Positions 16,698-25,297 of a DNA stretch of 64,000 bases are shown piece by piece. This DNA is from Aestuariirhabdus sp049985285 (GTDB lineage: Bacteria; Pseudomonadota; Gammaproteobacteria; Pseudomonadales; Aestuariirhabdaceae), in the NCBI RefSeq assembly GCF_049985285.1, contig NZ_JBNIEU010000004.1:1-64000 (forward strand), in the 5' to 3' direction. Positions within the stretch are counted from its first letter, which is position 1. Every line of letters begins with the position of its first letter. Below the pieces are notes generated by a model that was not told the DNA's origin, made no database searches, and saw only the letters and a list, made by a program, of their open reading frames with translations. A program made the position numbers and the translations under genes.

Positions 16698-17075
16698 ATG
16701 TATCTTCTCATCAAGCATAGCCACGTCACCCTGGCTGCACTCAGCATCACATTCTTCGTTATTCGGGCCTTCTGGTCTGTGAGGCAATCCCCGTATTTAG
16801 CCCTACGATGGGTCCGCATAGGGCCACACATCATCGACAGTTTACTGTTGGCCTGCGCAATCTATTTAATGGTGTCGATCAACCAGTACCCGTTCACGAC
16901 CCCCTGGTTAACTGCGAAATTTTTGGCGTTAGTGCTTTACATAGGCTTGGGCACGGTGGCCATTAAACGCGGTCGAACAGCCACTATTCGCTTCGCTTTT
17001 GCACTGGGTGCTATCGCGGTGTTCGGATACATTGTCGGCGCTGCGGTCAACCACAGTTACTGGTCCTGGTGGTAA
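16698..17075 (+). CDS. SirB2 family membrane protein
   Basis: A 125-aa protein with four hydrophobic segments, starting MYLLIKHSHVTLAALSITFF, which is the typical SirB2 opening. The conserved tail runs FALGAIAVFGYIVGAAVNHS. The family is of unknown function, present in many gammaproteobacterial inner membranes. It stands alone between a deaminase gene and a small membrane protein gene. Confidence 0.88.
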   Translation: MYLLIKHSHVTLAALSITFFVIRAFWSVRQSPYLALRWVRIGPHIIDSLLLACAIYLMVSINQYPFTTPWLTAKFLALVLYIGLGTVAIKRGRTATIRFAFALGAIAVFGYIVGAAVNHSYWSWW

Positions 17076-17185
17076 ACCCCGCTCAGCGCAGGCAAGCCAG
17101 CAGCTTGTCGATCTAACGGCGCCCGGCGAAAGAATCCATAAGATTAAACAGATACCTAGGCCAAACAGCTACTAGAGGCAAAAAT

Positions 17186-17204
17186 AAGGGGGCTTTCGCC
17201 CCCT
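17186..17204 (-). terminator. Rho-independent terminator of the small membrane protein gene
   Basis: On the minus strand AGGGGGC-GAAA-GCCCCCT is followed by TATTTTTG. It has a GNRA tetraloop and a 7-bp GC stem, 10 bp beyond the stop at 17214. Confidence 0.85.
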
Positions 17205-17213
17205 CGAGTAGCC

Positions 17214-17408
17214 TCAGTACAAGGCTCCCGGCACAATCAGTCGGAACAACATAAAGACCACGAGAATCGACAAAAAGGACATAATCCATTTATAGATGGT
17301 CGGATCAACGCCAGTACGCTCTTCTATCCAGTTTCCCGTCGCGGCACTAAAACGCGCCGCCATCACCACCGATAGCGCGAATAACACCACCAAAATTATC
17401 AGGTTCAT
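17214..17408 (-). CDS. small two-helix membrane protein, unknown function
   Basis: A 64-aa protein starting MNLIILVVLFALSVVMAARF. It has two hydrophobic helices (residues about 2-17 and 42-60) around a short polar loop ATGNWIEERTGVDPTIYKW. ATG 17408 is chosen because the minus strand has AAGGAG nine bases before it. A longer frame from 17492 lacks such a site and codes for unlikely sequence. A clean terminator follows, so it is a monocistronic gene. No function is recognised. Confidence 0.75.
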   Translation of the reverse strand: MNLIILVVLFALSVVMAARFSAATGNWIEERTGVDPTIYKWIMSFLSILVVFMLFRLIVPGALY

Positions 17409-17623
17409 CTCTAGAACTCCTTCTCTACAACAGAAGCAAAGTGTAATCCCTACCCCCAGCTTTACTATGACCTGCATCAAGTCTACAGACAACGCCCGAG
17501 ACTACCCAAGCGCCGCTAAAACGACCTGGACGCGTCAACGGGAAGATTGGGATTAGCTGAAAATTTGGGTAGAATACGTCCCCTTTACTGTATCACTTCA
17601 CCGGATTTTCGAAGGTCACTATA

Positions 17624-19678
17624 ATGCTAACCTGGCTTCAATCGCGCCGTGTACGCTATCTGGCGGGTGTATGCGCAATGTTCTGGCTATTGATGGTTGC
17701 ACTGCGCGTCATCTTCCTCATGGGTTTTTCCGAGGTTGGTGACACCGTGCAAACATCAGTCAGCGACCTCGCGAAGGTGCTCTATATAGGCATCAAGTTT
17801 GATCTCCGCCTGGCACTCCTCCTAACCCTGCCGTTGATCGTGCTGGCCTATATTCCCTGGATAAACCTCTCTAAAGTCCCCCTGCTACGACAGCTTGCAT
17901 TGGGCTATCTACTCCTCGCAGTGTCCGGCTTGCTCGTATTCTATGTCTTCGATTTCGGTCATTACGCCTATCTAGGCGTGCGCATCAACTCTACCGCGAT
18001 ACGGTTTCTGGAAGACTTTGCGATCTCCAAGAATATGGTATGGGAAAGTTACCCTGTCATCTGGATCACGCTGGCGGTCATAACCACAATCGCCCTGTTT
18101 ATGCTCTGCTACTCCATGCTGGTCCAGCGCACACTGGCCCAGCCCCCAAAACCGATCCCCCTACCCGCTCGAATCGGAGCGGGCGTAGTGCTGTTTTTCG
18201 CTGTCGTTTTGGGCCTTCTCGGACGCTGGCCTGGCAACATTGAAAATCCGGTACCCCTGCGTTGGAGTGATGCATTTTTCAGTGGCAGCACCGCAATCTC
18301 CTCCGTCGGACTCAACCCGGTTCTTTACTTCTTTGTCTCCTTTGAGTACGCCGAAAAACCCTACGAAATAGAGCAGGTAAAGCAATACTACGCGACCATT
18401 AGCCGCTATTTGGAGGTGGACGAACCAGACGCAAACCGCCTGCGTACCATGCGCCAGCGTTCGCCATCCAGCCACAGCGTATCCAACAACGGCCGCAAGC
18501 CCAACGTTGTGTTTGTCATGCTCGAGTCACTTGGCGCGAGTCGACTGGGAATCTTTAACAACCCACTCCAACCCTCCCCCCACCTTGACGAGATCGCAAG
18601 AAACGGCTGGTTTATGCCCAACTTCTATGTACCGGTGTCGGGTACCGCACGCACCGTATTTGCTAGCCTGACCGGCTTGCCCGATGTGACCCGGGTGAAC
18701 ACTGCAAGCCGCAACACTCTGATCACCGACCAGCTAATGATGGTGAATGAGTTCAAGGGCTACAACAAACACTACATCATCGGAGGCAATCTCGGCTGGG
18801 CCAACATGAGCGCCGTGATCAAGCATAATATCCCCGATATCAAAATATTCGAGGAGGGGGCCTTCAGCTCACCCAATGTCGATGTTTGGGGAATCTCCGA
18901 CCTCGATCTGTTCAAAGAGTCAGACAAGGTGCTTCGTCAGCTACCCGATGATGAACCCTTCTTCGCCATCATCCAAACCGCAGGCAACCACCGCCCCTTC
19001 ACTGTGCCGGAGAACAATGACAGTTTCGAAGTCGATAACAGCCACAGTGCCGAGGCCCTGAGCAAGGCGGGTTTCCGCAGTGCCGCACAGTACAATGCCG
19101 TCAGGTTACTGGACTATAACATTGGTCGTTTTATGGAGATGGCCAGGGAGAGTGGGTATTTCGACAACACCATCTTTGTTTTCTACGGCGACCACAACAA
19201 TCGCATCACCGAAACGCCTCATATGAAACCCTTTTATGAAGCGCTGGACCTTGACGGCCTCCACGTACCTCATATGATCTATGCACCCAAACTATTGCAG
19301 CCTAGAGTCATTGAGGATGCGGTCAGCCTGGTCGACGTATTCCCGACGATCGCGGGACTGGTCGGTATTCCTTATCGCAACAACACCATGGGGCGAGATA
19401 TCAACGATCCGGCCCCTGAAGGAGATCGGGCGGTATACACTCAAACCTCCCATAAGACCGCACCGGTTATTGGCGCGATCACCAAGGACTATATGCTGCG
19501 AATTGAGTACAACAGTGACGATATCAAGCTGCACGATTTGAACTCCAATACTCCCGCGGTCGATGTCAGTGACCAGTTCCCGGAAAAGACCGAGCAGCTA
19601 ACGAAGATCGCCAAGGGAATCTACGAAACCACCCGCTATCTCCTGCATCACAATAACGAGCGCTCCCTGGCCAAATAA
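17624..19678 (+). CDS. LTA-synthase-like sulfatase (phosphoglycerol/phosphoethanolamine transferase family)
   Basis: A 684-aa inner membrane enzyme with about five N-terminal transmembrane segments (residues 1-205) and a large periplasmic alkaline-phosphatase-fold domain. Visible site motifs are VFVMLESLGASRLG (metal-binding Glu), SGTARTVFASLTGLP (candidate catalytic Thr), VWGISDLDLF and FVFYGDHNNR (metal-binding Asp-His). In Gram-negative bacteria such proteins move phosphoglycerol or phosphoethanolamine headgroups from phospholipid onto glucans or glycans. The acceptor here is unknown. It converges on a sialidase-fold/membrane gene pair across a shared terminator. Confidence 0.88.
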   Translation: MLTWLQSRRVRYLAGVCAMFWLLMVALRVIFLMGFSEVGDTVQTSVSDLAKVLYIGIKFDLRLALLLTLPLIVLAYIPWINLSKVPLLRQLALGYLLLAVSGLLVFYVFDFGHYAYLGVRINSTAIRFLEDFAISKNMVWESYPVIWITLAVITTIALFMLCYSMLVQRTLAQPPKPIPLPARIGAGVVLFFAVVLGLLGRWPGNIENPVPLRWSDAFFSGSTAISSVGLNPVLYFFVSFEYAEKPYEIEQVKQYYATISRYLEVDEPDANRLRTMRQRSPSSHSVSNNGRKPNVVFVMLESLGASRLGIFNNPLQPSPHLDEIARNGWFMPNFYVPVSGTARTVFASLTGLPDVTRVNTASRNTLITDQLMMVNEFKGYNKHYIIGGNLGWANMSAVIKHNIPDIKIFEEGAFSSPNVDVWGISDLDLFKESDKVLRQLPDDEPFFAIIQTAGNHRPFTVPENNDSFEVDNSHSAEALSKAGFRSAAQYNAVRLLDYNIGRFMEMARESGYFDNTIFVFYGDHNNRITETPHMKPFYEALDLDGLHVPHMIYAPKLLQPRVIEDAVSLVDVFPTIAGLVGIPYRNNTMGRDINDPAPEGDRAVYTQTSHKTAPVIGAITKDYMLRIEYNSDDIKLHDLNSNTPAVDVSDQFPEKTEQLTKIAKGIYETTRYLLHHNNERSLAK

Positions 19679-19689
19679 AGCGCAAAAAA

Positions 19690-19717
19690 AAGGGGCTTCA
19701 TGTTTATGAGCCCCCTT
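19690..19717. terminator. shared terminator between convergent genes
   Basis: GGGGC-T-TCAT pairs with ATGA-GCCCC around a short loop. A-runs flank it on the left and T/C-rich sequence on the right, so it could serve both the sulfatase gene (plus) and the membrane-protein gene ending at 19732 (minus). Confidence 0.6.
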
Positions 19718-19731
19718 CTCTTCCCCCCCCC

Positions 19732-20319
19732 TCAACCAGACCGTGCAAGCTTCATTAACTGCCGCACCGCGCCGATCAAGAAGGCACCCAGCACATAGAA
19801 AACCAGCATGGCATCCAGCAGATAGTCCCACAGGTTACGGGATTCCAGCAGCGCACCGAATGACCACAACAACACCGCAGAGCAGAGCAAAATAACAGCC
19901 CACCAACAGCGGAGCCCAACCATCAGCAATGCCAGCGCAGCAACCGGTAAGAGCAGCGTTTCGCCAAACCCCCAACGATAGGGATCCACCAGAGTAAGGC
20001 CTAGCGTAGACGCATAAAACGGCACGGCAACGGCGACGACAAGCAGTCCACCGATAACTCGCTGACGATCCGTAAGCGGTGAGGGTACGCCTAACCGGCT
20101 CACCGACGCCATAGACAACAGTACTAACGAGGTAATGGAAAAATCTCCCAGCGCTCCCCGCAACAAATCAGACAGACTATTGCCTTGCCATACAGGAACC
20201 AGCAGCAATACCGTTAGGCTAGTGCCCAACAGTAGCGGCCAACGTTCGCTCCAACGGCGGGGCAATATGCAAAACAGTGCCATGGAAAACCCCAGCACCG
20301 ACACCATCCAGGCAGTCAT
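19732..20319 (-). CDS. polytopic membrane protein, unknown function
   Basis: A 195-aa, very hydrophobic protein with about six transmembrane segments (for example LLLVPVWQGNSL, VAVPFYASTLGLTLV, and YLLDAMLVFYVLGAFLIGAV). Its ATG overlaps the stop of the upstream sialidase-like gene as TAATG, so the two are translationally coupled and should act together. No family is recognised from the sequence alone. Confidence 0.8.
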   Translation of the reverse strand: MTAWMVSVLGFSMALFCILPRRWSERWPLLLGTSLTVLLLVPVWQGNSLSDLLRGALGDFSITSLVLLSMASVSRLGVPSPLTDRQRVIGGLLVVAVAVPFYASTLGLTLVDPYRWGFGETLLLPVAALALLMVGLRCWWAVILLCSAVLLWSFGALLESRNLWDYLLDAMLVFYVLGAFLIGAVRQLMKLARSG

Positions 20320-21581
20320 TATAACTTCTCCCTTAGCCAGCCTTCGCTCACTTCAATATGCTTTATAGCGCTACTGTTCCAGGTAAAGAGGATATGAATC
20401 CGCCCATTTGTTGTGCGTACGGCATAGGGGTAATCGTACTGAAAGTAGCAACTGTCTTTGTAGCACATCTCGCCTTCAGCGCGACGTTTCAAGGTATCAA
20501 GCAACGGCAGGCGTGCTGGCTGCAATGCCAGCATCGCTGAAATTGATCCATCCATCATCCGGGCAAACTCTTTACGATCGGGGCGATCTTTGAAGTAAGA
20601 GGATGAATCCTCAAAGTAATGAACCACACGCCAACCACCTGACTTATCCTCAACCAACAGCGCCAGCCTGTCGCGCTCATCGACAGTGTCATTAGCGATC
20701 ATCCAGTTCCTTTCCAACGCGCGAAAACCGGTCAGCGCAGAATTAGGGTTAGCGATCGAGGTCTTCACTGCCTCGCCCCAGCTGCCGTCGCTGTTCAACC
20801 TGGTTTTCAGAACCCGGTAGGGAGCATCCTCCCCGGCATAGCGCAGGTAAGAGGTGGCACGCCCTGTCGATTCCGTCAAAATAATGGGCTGCAAGGATTC
20901 CTTACCTTTCGTCAAGCGTACTTTATCTACCAGTGCCCCATCCGTATCCAGCCGCAACACCTCGCCAAACTTACCCGCAAACTCATGGTAGGCAGGCACT
21001 CCAAGGGTGCCATCTTCGTAGTAAAAGGGTGTGCCTTTGACGAGCGTACTCAGATTAAAAAATGGAGAGGTCACAAGCCGTCGGGGCGAGCCCCACGAAC
21101 GCCCCAGATCAGGAGACTTTACGAGATTTAGCTGACTGGTCGCCCAGCCGCCAACCGACACACTGACGTATATCATCCACAACTGCCCATCAGCTCCGAT
21201 CACCAGCACAGGATTGCCCAGTTTTTTGATAAAGCGGCGGGTCCCGGCCTGGGTCAGCGCGGGCGATGTAAGGGTAAAGCTTGAAGACCAAAGAGCCGAC
21301 TTTGGATCGTAATAGGCACCATCAATTGTAACATCCCGCGCCCCTTCTCGACTGCCTCCAAACCAGGCCGCCAACAGGCGGCCGTCCGGCAGTTCAACGA
21401 GCGAGGGAGCGTGCACCATGATGGTTTTACCGTCAGAAGCAAGGCGCTGATTGAACACAACCCCGGGTGAAGCAACGTCCGCTTGAGCCAGCTTGATACG
21501 CTGCTCGGGTGTTTCAGGGGCGAGCAACCAGACACTGACAAAAACGGCGACCACCATCAGTGAGGCAATAAGACGGGACAT
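20319..21581 (-). CDS. sialidase/neuraminidase-fold (BNR repeat) exported protein
   Basis: A 420-aa protein from ATG 21581. An N-terminal hydrophobic segment (SRLIASLMVVAVFVSVWLLA) is a signal peptide or anchor. The rest looks like a six-bladed sialidase propeller with LLAAWFGGSREGARD and an Asp-box (SPDLGRSWGSP). Earlier starts (21632/21629) are possible but no clear ribosome site was seen for any of them. Its substrate is not evident; many bacterial members of this fold are not true sialidases. It is coupled to the membrane protein downstream and lies opposite an LTA-synthase-like enzyme, so a cell-surface glycan role is a reasonable guess only. Confidence 0.78.
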   Translation of the reverse strand: MSRLIASLMVVAVFVSVWLLAPETPEQRIKLAQADVASPGVVFNQRLASDGKTIMVHAPSLVELPDGRLLAAWFGGSREGARDVTIDGAYYDPKSALWSSSFTLTSPALTQAGTRRFIKKLGNPVLVIGADGQLWMIYVSVSVGGWATSQLNLVKSPDLGRSWGSPRRLVTSPFFNLSTLVKGTPFYYEDGTLGVPAYHEFAGKFGEVLRLDTDGALVDKVRLTKGKESLQPIILTESTGRATSYLRYAGEDAPYRVLKTRLNSDGSWGEAVKTSIANPNSALTGFRALERNWMIANDTVDERDRLALLVEDKSGGWRVVHYFEDSSSYFKDRPDRKEFARMMDGSISAMLALQPARLPLLDTLKRRAEGEMCYKDSCYFQYDYPYAVRTTNGRIHILFTWNSSAIKHIEVSEGWLREKL

Positions 21582-21769
21582 GTAATGGGTAAAACGCAAA
21601 CCCTTTTCTCTCCTTACGAGGCTCGCCATCATCACGCAGGGTGCAGGCAGAAAGCTACGGTAAATACTGAGTAAGTGCGGTGTATATACCAATTACCGCA
21701 CCGACCAAAAGCGCATAGCCTAATGAGTATGGGAACAACACACAAGCTACAGCCGTAGCAGTGGGAGAT

Positions 21770-22042
21770 ATGGTGATTGCCGGTACTATAATTTCGAGCT
21801 TAAACCTTCGCGAACAGGTCAAGGAAACCCGCGCGGCGCTTAAGGAGCGCCAAATTACCCTGGAGCAATACCTGGAAGCCAGCGGAAGACGGTTCACCTC
21901 CTGCGCAGTGGCCCAGCGCTTTATCGTCACACTGCTTCACGCCAATGAGGGCCTGCGGCATGCACCAACCCGACCCGATCCGAGCTGCCCACCCCTTTAC
22001 CTGGTTAAGAGCTCGCGTCGTTGGTCGCACTGCGACGATTGA
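21770..22042 (+). CDS. possible small protein, unknown (uncertain)
   Basis: Positions 21582-22004 hold no confident gene, and this is the best candidate there. The 90-aa frame begins MVIAGTIISSLNLREQVKE. Residues 10-45 form an amphipathic, charge-rich stretch with a codon choice like the neighbouring genes. The C-terminus is Cys- and Pro-containing (PDPSCPPLYLV). It overlaps the 3' end of the minus-strand gene at 22005 by 38 bp. A competing minus frame (21655-21930) has a hydrophobic end but poor N-terminus. A GGCGCT/AGCGCC hairpin at about 21835-21853 lies inside. Confidence 0.35.
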   Translation: MVIAGTIISSLNLREQVKETRAALKERQITLEQYLEASGRRFTSCAVAQRFIVTLLHANEGLRHAPTRPDPSCPPLYLVKSSRRWSHCDD

Positions 22043-22373
22043 TCGGCATCATTGAGTAACCACTGATCTCCTCCAGACGTGCTTTCAAACTATTAATCTG
22101 GCGCAGGTTGCCATTCCAGTCGTAACGATAGATGCCGCTTTTACGTGCAGTAAGGTGCAAAACGCCAGGCTCGGAGATATTCGCCAATAAGTAAGTATGG
22201 CCACCGCTGATGGTGTCAAAAACCAGAGTCGTGGGCGTTGTTAGCGGGTGGGTGGGCTGGAAATCCCAGCCAAGGGAGATCGCCACCTGTAAAAGGTGGT
22301 CATAAAGCTCCGAACTTTCCTTGCAGGAGTGCATGAAGGATCTAGAGACAATCCCGACTACCGCACCTTTCAT
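22005..22373 (-). CDS. conserved-looking small protein, unknown function
   Basis: A 122-aa protein from ATG 22373 (MKGAVVGIVSRSFMHSCKES). A GGGGGTGG stretch lies about 12 bases upstream, and an in-frame GTG at 22385 is an alternative. The chain reads as a globular alpha/beta protein (LLQVAISLGWDFQPTHPL and LANISEPGVLHLTARKSGIY). There is no signal peptide or membrane segment. No family is recognised. Upstream lies the dUTPase gene on the same strand, with about 70 bp between. Confidence 0.6.
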   Translation of the reverse strand: MKGAVVGIVSRSFMHSCKESSELYDHLLQVAISLGWDFQPTHPLTTPTTLVFDTISGGHTYLLANISEPGVLHLTARKSGIYRYDWNGNLRQINSLKARLEEISGYSMMPINRRSATNDASS

Positions 22374-22444
22374 TCGCGCATCCACCCCCAACAATATGAC
22401 AAATCAATGACGCCAATCATACGCAATACCGACAAACTAATCAG

Positions 22445-23071
22445 CTATTTTGGATACCGTGCCTCAAGCCCTTGATACAGGTCAGTCGAAAAGCTGTCAC
22501 TGGTGATACTCAGCTCAAGCAGTAGTTCGGTCAGGTGCTCATTATCTTCACGCCCCTGCCATACCTTGTGGTAATCGCCGCTTTTATAGCCGTGATCCTG
22601 ACGAAAACGATTCAGGATATTCTTGCCCACGTAGGACCTAAACAACTCTTCGAAGCTCATGTCGACCGCCAGCATTACCCGTGCGAAGGCTTCGAGCTCT
22701 GCACGCTTTGACGTAAGCGTCGCCTGGGCCAGGGCTTCAAACGCCTCAATAACCCCCATAGGCTCCTCAGAACTCAGTACCGATTGCATCTGCGAGGCGA
22801 AGGCCTGCACCCTGCTATCGTCGGGAATCGCTCCACAATCCTGTATCAGCTGCGCCCACAGGAAATGGGCGATATCCACCACTTCCAGCACGATCTGCTC
22901 ACGATTGTCTGCTCCGTGCTTCCACCACTTCCAGTCGCAGTGATCATTAACCGCTTCTGCAGCCTCGAGCCAGATAGCCCTGAACCAGGGACGACTCAGG
23001 TCAATCCAATCGTGGTTAATTTTGCAGTTAATCTCATTCTGCAACCGTAACATCTCTTTTAACTGATTCAT
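22445..23071 (-). CDS. dimeric dUTP diphosphatase (all-alpha dUTPase_2 family)
   Basis: Hydrolyses dUTP (and dUDP) to dUMP, keeping uracil out of DNA. The 208-aa chain shows the all-alpha NTP-pyrophosphohydrolase pattern: LRLQNEINCKINHDWIDL, then WLEAAEAVNDHCDWKWWK (metal-binding Glu pair) and EVVDIAHFLWAQ (second ExxD-type metal motif). This is the MazG-related dUTPase, not the trimeric Dut. ATG 23071 matches where relatives start; in-frame starts at 23089 and 23110 are possible. It follows rmuC on the same strand. Confidence 0.88.
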   Translation of the reverse strand: MNQLKEMLRLQNEINCKINHDWIDLSRPWFRAIWLEAAEAVNDHCDWKWWKHGADNREQIVLEVVDIAHFLWAQLIQDCGAIPDDSRVQAFASQMQSVLSSEEPMGVIEAFEALAQATLTSKRAELEAFARVMLAVDMSFEELFRSYVGKNILNRFRQDHGYKSGDYHKVWQGREDNEHLTELLLELSITSDSFSTDLYQGLEARYPK

Positions 23072-23115
23072 TATTGCTCTCTCACTCATAGCCTGGGACT
23101 TTAACCCCATTCTTA

Positions 23116-24690
23116 CTACATTGACCTTTCTGGCACTTCAGTCGGAAGATTCCCGACGACTGTGTCGTCTGCCTCATCGGCCGATTCCACTAAGGATTTC
23201 GGTAGCTCTTTCTTGACTCGCACTCCCAGATCGATGAAACGCTGGCTCTGACGCACCAGATTGCCCCGCCCTTCACGTAAGCTATTCCACGCCTCATGCC
23301 AGGTTTTCTGGCTGGTATCGATCTGTTTTCCCAGCTTCTCCATTGCCTCTACGACAACCCGCAATTTGTCGTAGACCTTGGCACCCATTTCGGCCAACTC
23401 ACGAGCACTGCGGTTTTGCCGCTCCAGGCTCCACAGACTGGACACCGTGCGCAACGTCGCCAGCAAGGTGGTGGGAGTCACAACAACAATTCGCTTCTCA
23501 AACGCTTCGATAAAGAGCCGCTCATCAAATTCAAAAGCGACCATAAAAGCAGGTTCAACCGGCATAAACAGAAAGACGAAATCCGGTGAATTGATACCGG
23601 GCAACTTCTGATAGGCCTTTTCAGATAGCCCCCGGATATGCTGACGAACACTTTCAATATGCGCCTTTAATGAAATATTGCGCTGGAGTTCATCGGCACT
23701 GTTCACATAGTCGGTATAGGCATTAAGGCTCACTTTAGCATCGACGATAACATGCTTGCCTTCCGGCAGGTCGATGATGACGTCGGGGCGGTAAATCTTG
23801 CCCTGCTCATCCCTCACCACCTCCTCGCGCCGGTACTCAATCCCCTTACGAAGACCACTGCGCTCTAACACCGTCTCCAGCATCAGTTCACCCCAGTTGC
23901 CCTGAGCCTTGTTCTCCCCCCGCAGCGCCTTGGTTAGGTTTCCCGCCTCTTCGGTCATCTGCCGATTGAGTTTATGTAACCCCTCAATCTGGGTGCGCAG
24001 CGTCGTACGCTCCTGACTTTCGCTGGCATAGACATGATCGACGCGCTGGCGAAAGCTCTCCAGCTGATCCTTAAAGGGCGACAACAGCGTATCAAGCCCC
24101 TTGCGACTCTGCTCCTCAAAGACCTGCTGCTTACTTTCAAAAATCTGGTTGGCCAGGTGTTCAAATTCCAACTTAAGCTGCTTGCGGTTGCTCTCTAGCA
24201 ACTCAAGCTTCTCTTTCGCGTGCTGCTGCTCCTTGTGCAAGGTCTCCTGCAACGCTAAATGCTGCCCTTCAAGGGTCCCCAGTGCCCCTCGCAACTTAAC
24301 CAGCTCCTCCTGAGAAGCAGCTTCGCGCTCTCCATGAGCCGTTATCTGCTGCAACAAACCTTGCTCGGTTGCCTGCAAATGGCTGTATTTCTCACGTATT
24401 CCGGCCAGCTCTTGCTGCAGTCGATCACGCTCCGCCACGATAACCAACTGCTGCTGCTGTAACTCCCCGGAGCGATCCCTTTGGTACTGGAGCTGCTGCT
24501 CTGCAAGCGCGAGCTCTTGCTGGAGGTGAGCACAGCGAGTTTCCGCCTCCGCCTGCCCACCCTGTAGCGAGCTAACTTCCCCTTGCGACCGGGTCAACTG
24601 CCTGTACAGCAAACCAATCACAACCATCACCAACAGCAATAGCCCGCTGGCGCCAGCTATTATCCACTGCATCAGTTGAACCTGATCCAC
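23116..24690 (-). CDS. rmuC: DNA recombination protein RmuC
   Basis: A 524-aa protein. An N-terminal transmembrane helix (WIIAGASGLLLLVMVVIGLLY) is followed by a long coiled coil of about residues 30-210 (rich in Q, E and L). The PD-(D/E)XK-like RmuC nuclease domain covers about 230-450 (YRPDVIIDLPEGKHVIVDAK with the Asp and Asp-x-Lys residues, and FVFLFMPVEPAFMVAFEF). RmuC limits DNA inversions between short repeats and is thought to be a nuclease. It is upstream of and likely cotranscribed with the dUTPase gene, both concerned with genome upkeep. The GTG start at 24690 follows GGGGGAAGG; ATG 24672 is the alternative. Confidence 0.95.
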   Translation of the reverse strand: MDQVQLMQWIIAGASGLLLLVMVVIGLLYRQLTRSQGEVSSLQGGQAEAETRCAHLQQELALAEQQLQYQRDRSGELQQQQLVIVAERDRLQQELAGIREKYSHLQATEQGLLQQITAHGEREAASQEELVKLRGALGTLEGQHLALQETLHKEQQHAKEKLELLESNRKQLKLEFEHLANQIFESKQQVFEEQSRKGLDTLLSPFKDQLESFRQRVDHVYASESQERTTLRTQIEGLHKLNRQMTEEAGNLTKALRGENKAQGNWGELMLETVLERSGLRKGIEYRREEVVRDEQGKIYRPDVIIDLPEGKHVIVDAKVSLNAYTDYVNSADELQRNISLKAHIESVRQHIRGLSEKAYQKLPGINSPDFVFLFMPVEPAFMVAFEFDERLFIEAFEKRIVVVTPTTLLATLRTVSSLWSLERQNRSARELAEMGAKVYDKLRVVVEAMEKLGKQIDTSQKTWHEAWNSLREGRGNLVRQSQRFIDLGVRVKKELPKSLVESADEADDTVVGNLPTEVPERSM

Positions 24691-24869
24691 CCTTCCCCCT
24701 GCAATTGACCGACAAGCGTCATTATTAACGAAGATTGTTTTTTAAAGCATGCCAGCCTATCCTATCGCCCCAGTAAACCCAAGCGCAGGATCAAAAACCG
24801 GGGACACTCCTGGCTCGGCAAGCACGACATAGAAAAACCCTGAAAATCATAAAGTAGTGTGGGCACTCA

Positions 24870-25271
24870 ATGACAAACAACGACAAGCTGATTAACGATA
24901 GTCTGGACCGATGCATGGAAGACGGCACCTTTATGGACCGATTCTACCAGCACTTTATTAACAGCAGCCCGAAGGTAGCCGAAAAGTTCGCCGAGACCGA
25001 CATGGACAAGCAGAAGCGCATGATGGATGCTTCCCTGCATATGTTAATGCTACTCAGCGCCGACACCACTGCCGGGATGGCCCACGTTCGCCATATCGGT
25101 AAAACCCACAGCCAGGCTCAACATAACATCACGCCCGAGCTTTACGATTGCTGGTTCGAAAGCCTGATGCAAACCGTTCGCGAGTATGACTCCCAGCTGA
25201 CCCCGGAAATAGAAGCCGCCTGGGGCGACACCCTTAAACCGGGCATCGCCACCATGCAGGCCATGTACTAA
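24870..25271 (+). CDS. globin-family heme protein
   Basis: A 133-aa helical protein with the globin pattern. FMDRFYQHFINSSPKVAEKF forms the B-C-D region, MAHVRHIGKTHSQ the F helix region with the likely proximal histidine (VRHIGKTH), and YDCWFESLMQTVREYD the G helix. It may bind oxygen or nitric oxide. Single-domain proteins like this can also act as redox sensors. It is divergent from rmuC and convergent with an alcohol-dehydrogenase gene. No reductase domain or partner gene is visible. Confidence 0.85.
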   Translation: MTNNDKLINDSLDRCMEDGTFMDRFYQHFINSSPKVAEKFAETDMDKQKRMMDASLHMLMLLSADTTAGMAHVRHIGKTHSQAQHNITPELYDCWFESLMQTVREYDSQLTPEIEAAWGDTLKPGIATMQAMY

Positions 25272-25297
25272 ACCTTACGCCCACGGCAGACGCCCCG

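Noticed and set aside
21835..21853. GGCGCT/AGCGCC hairpin as a terminator
   Set aside because: There is no T-run on either strand and it lies inside a candidate coding frame, so it was only noted as structure.
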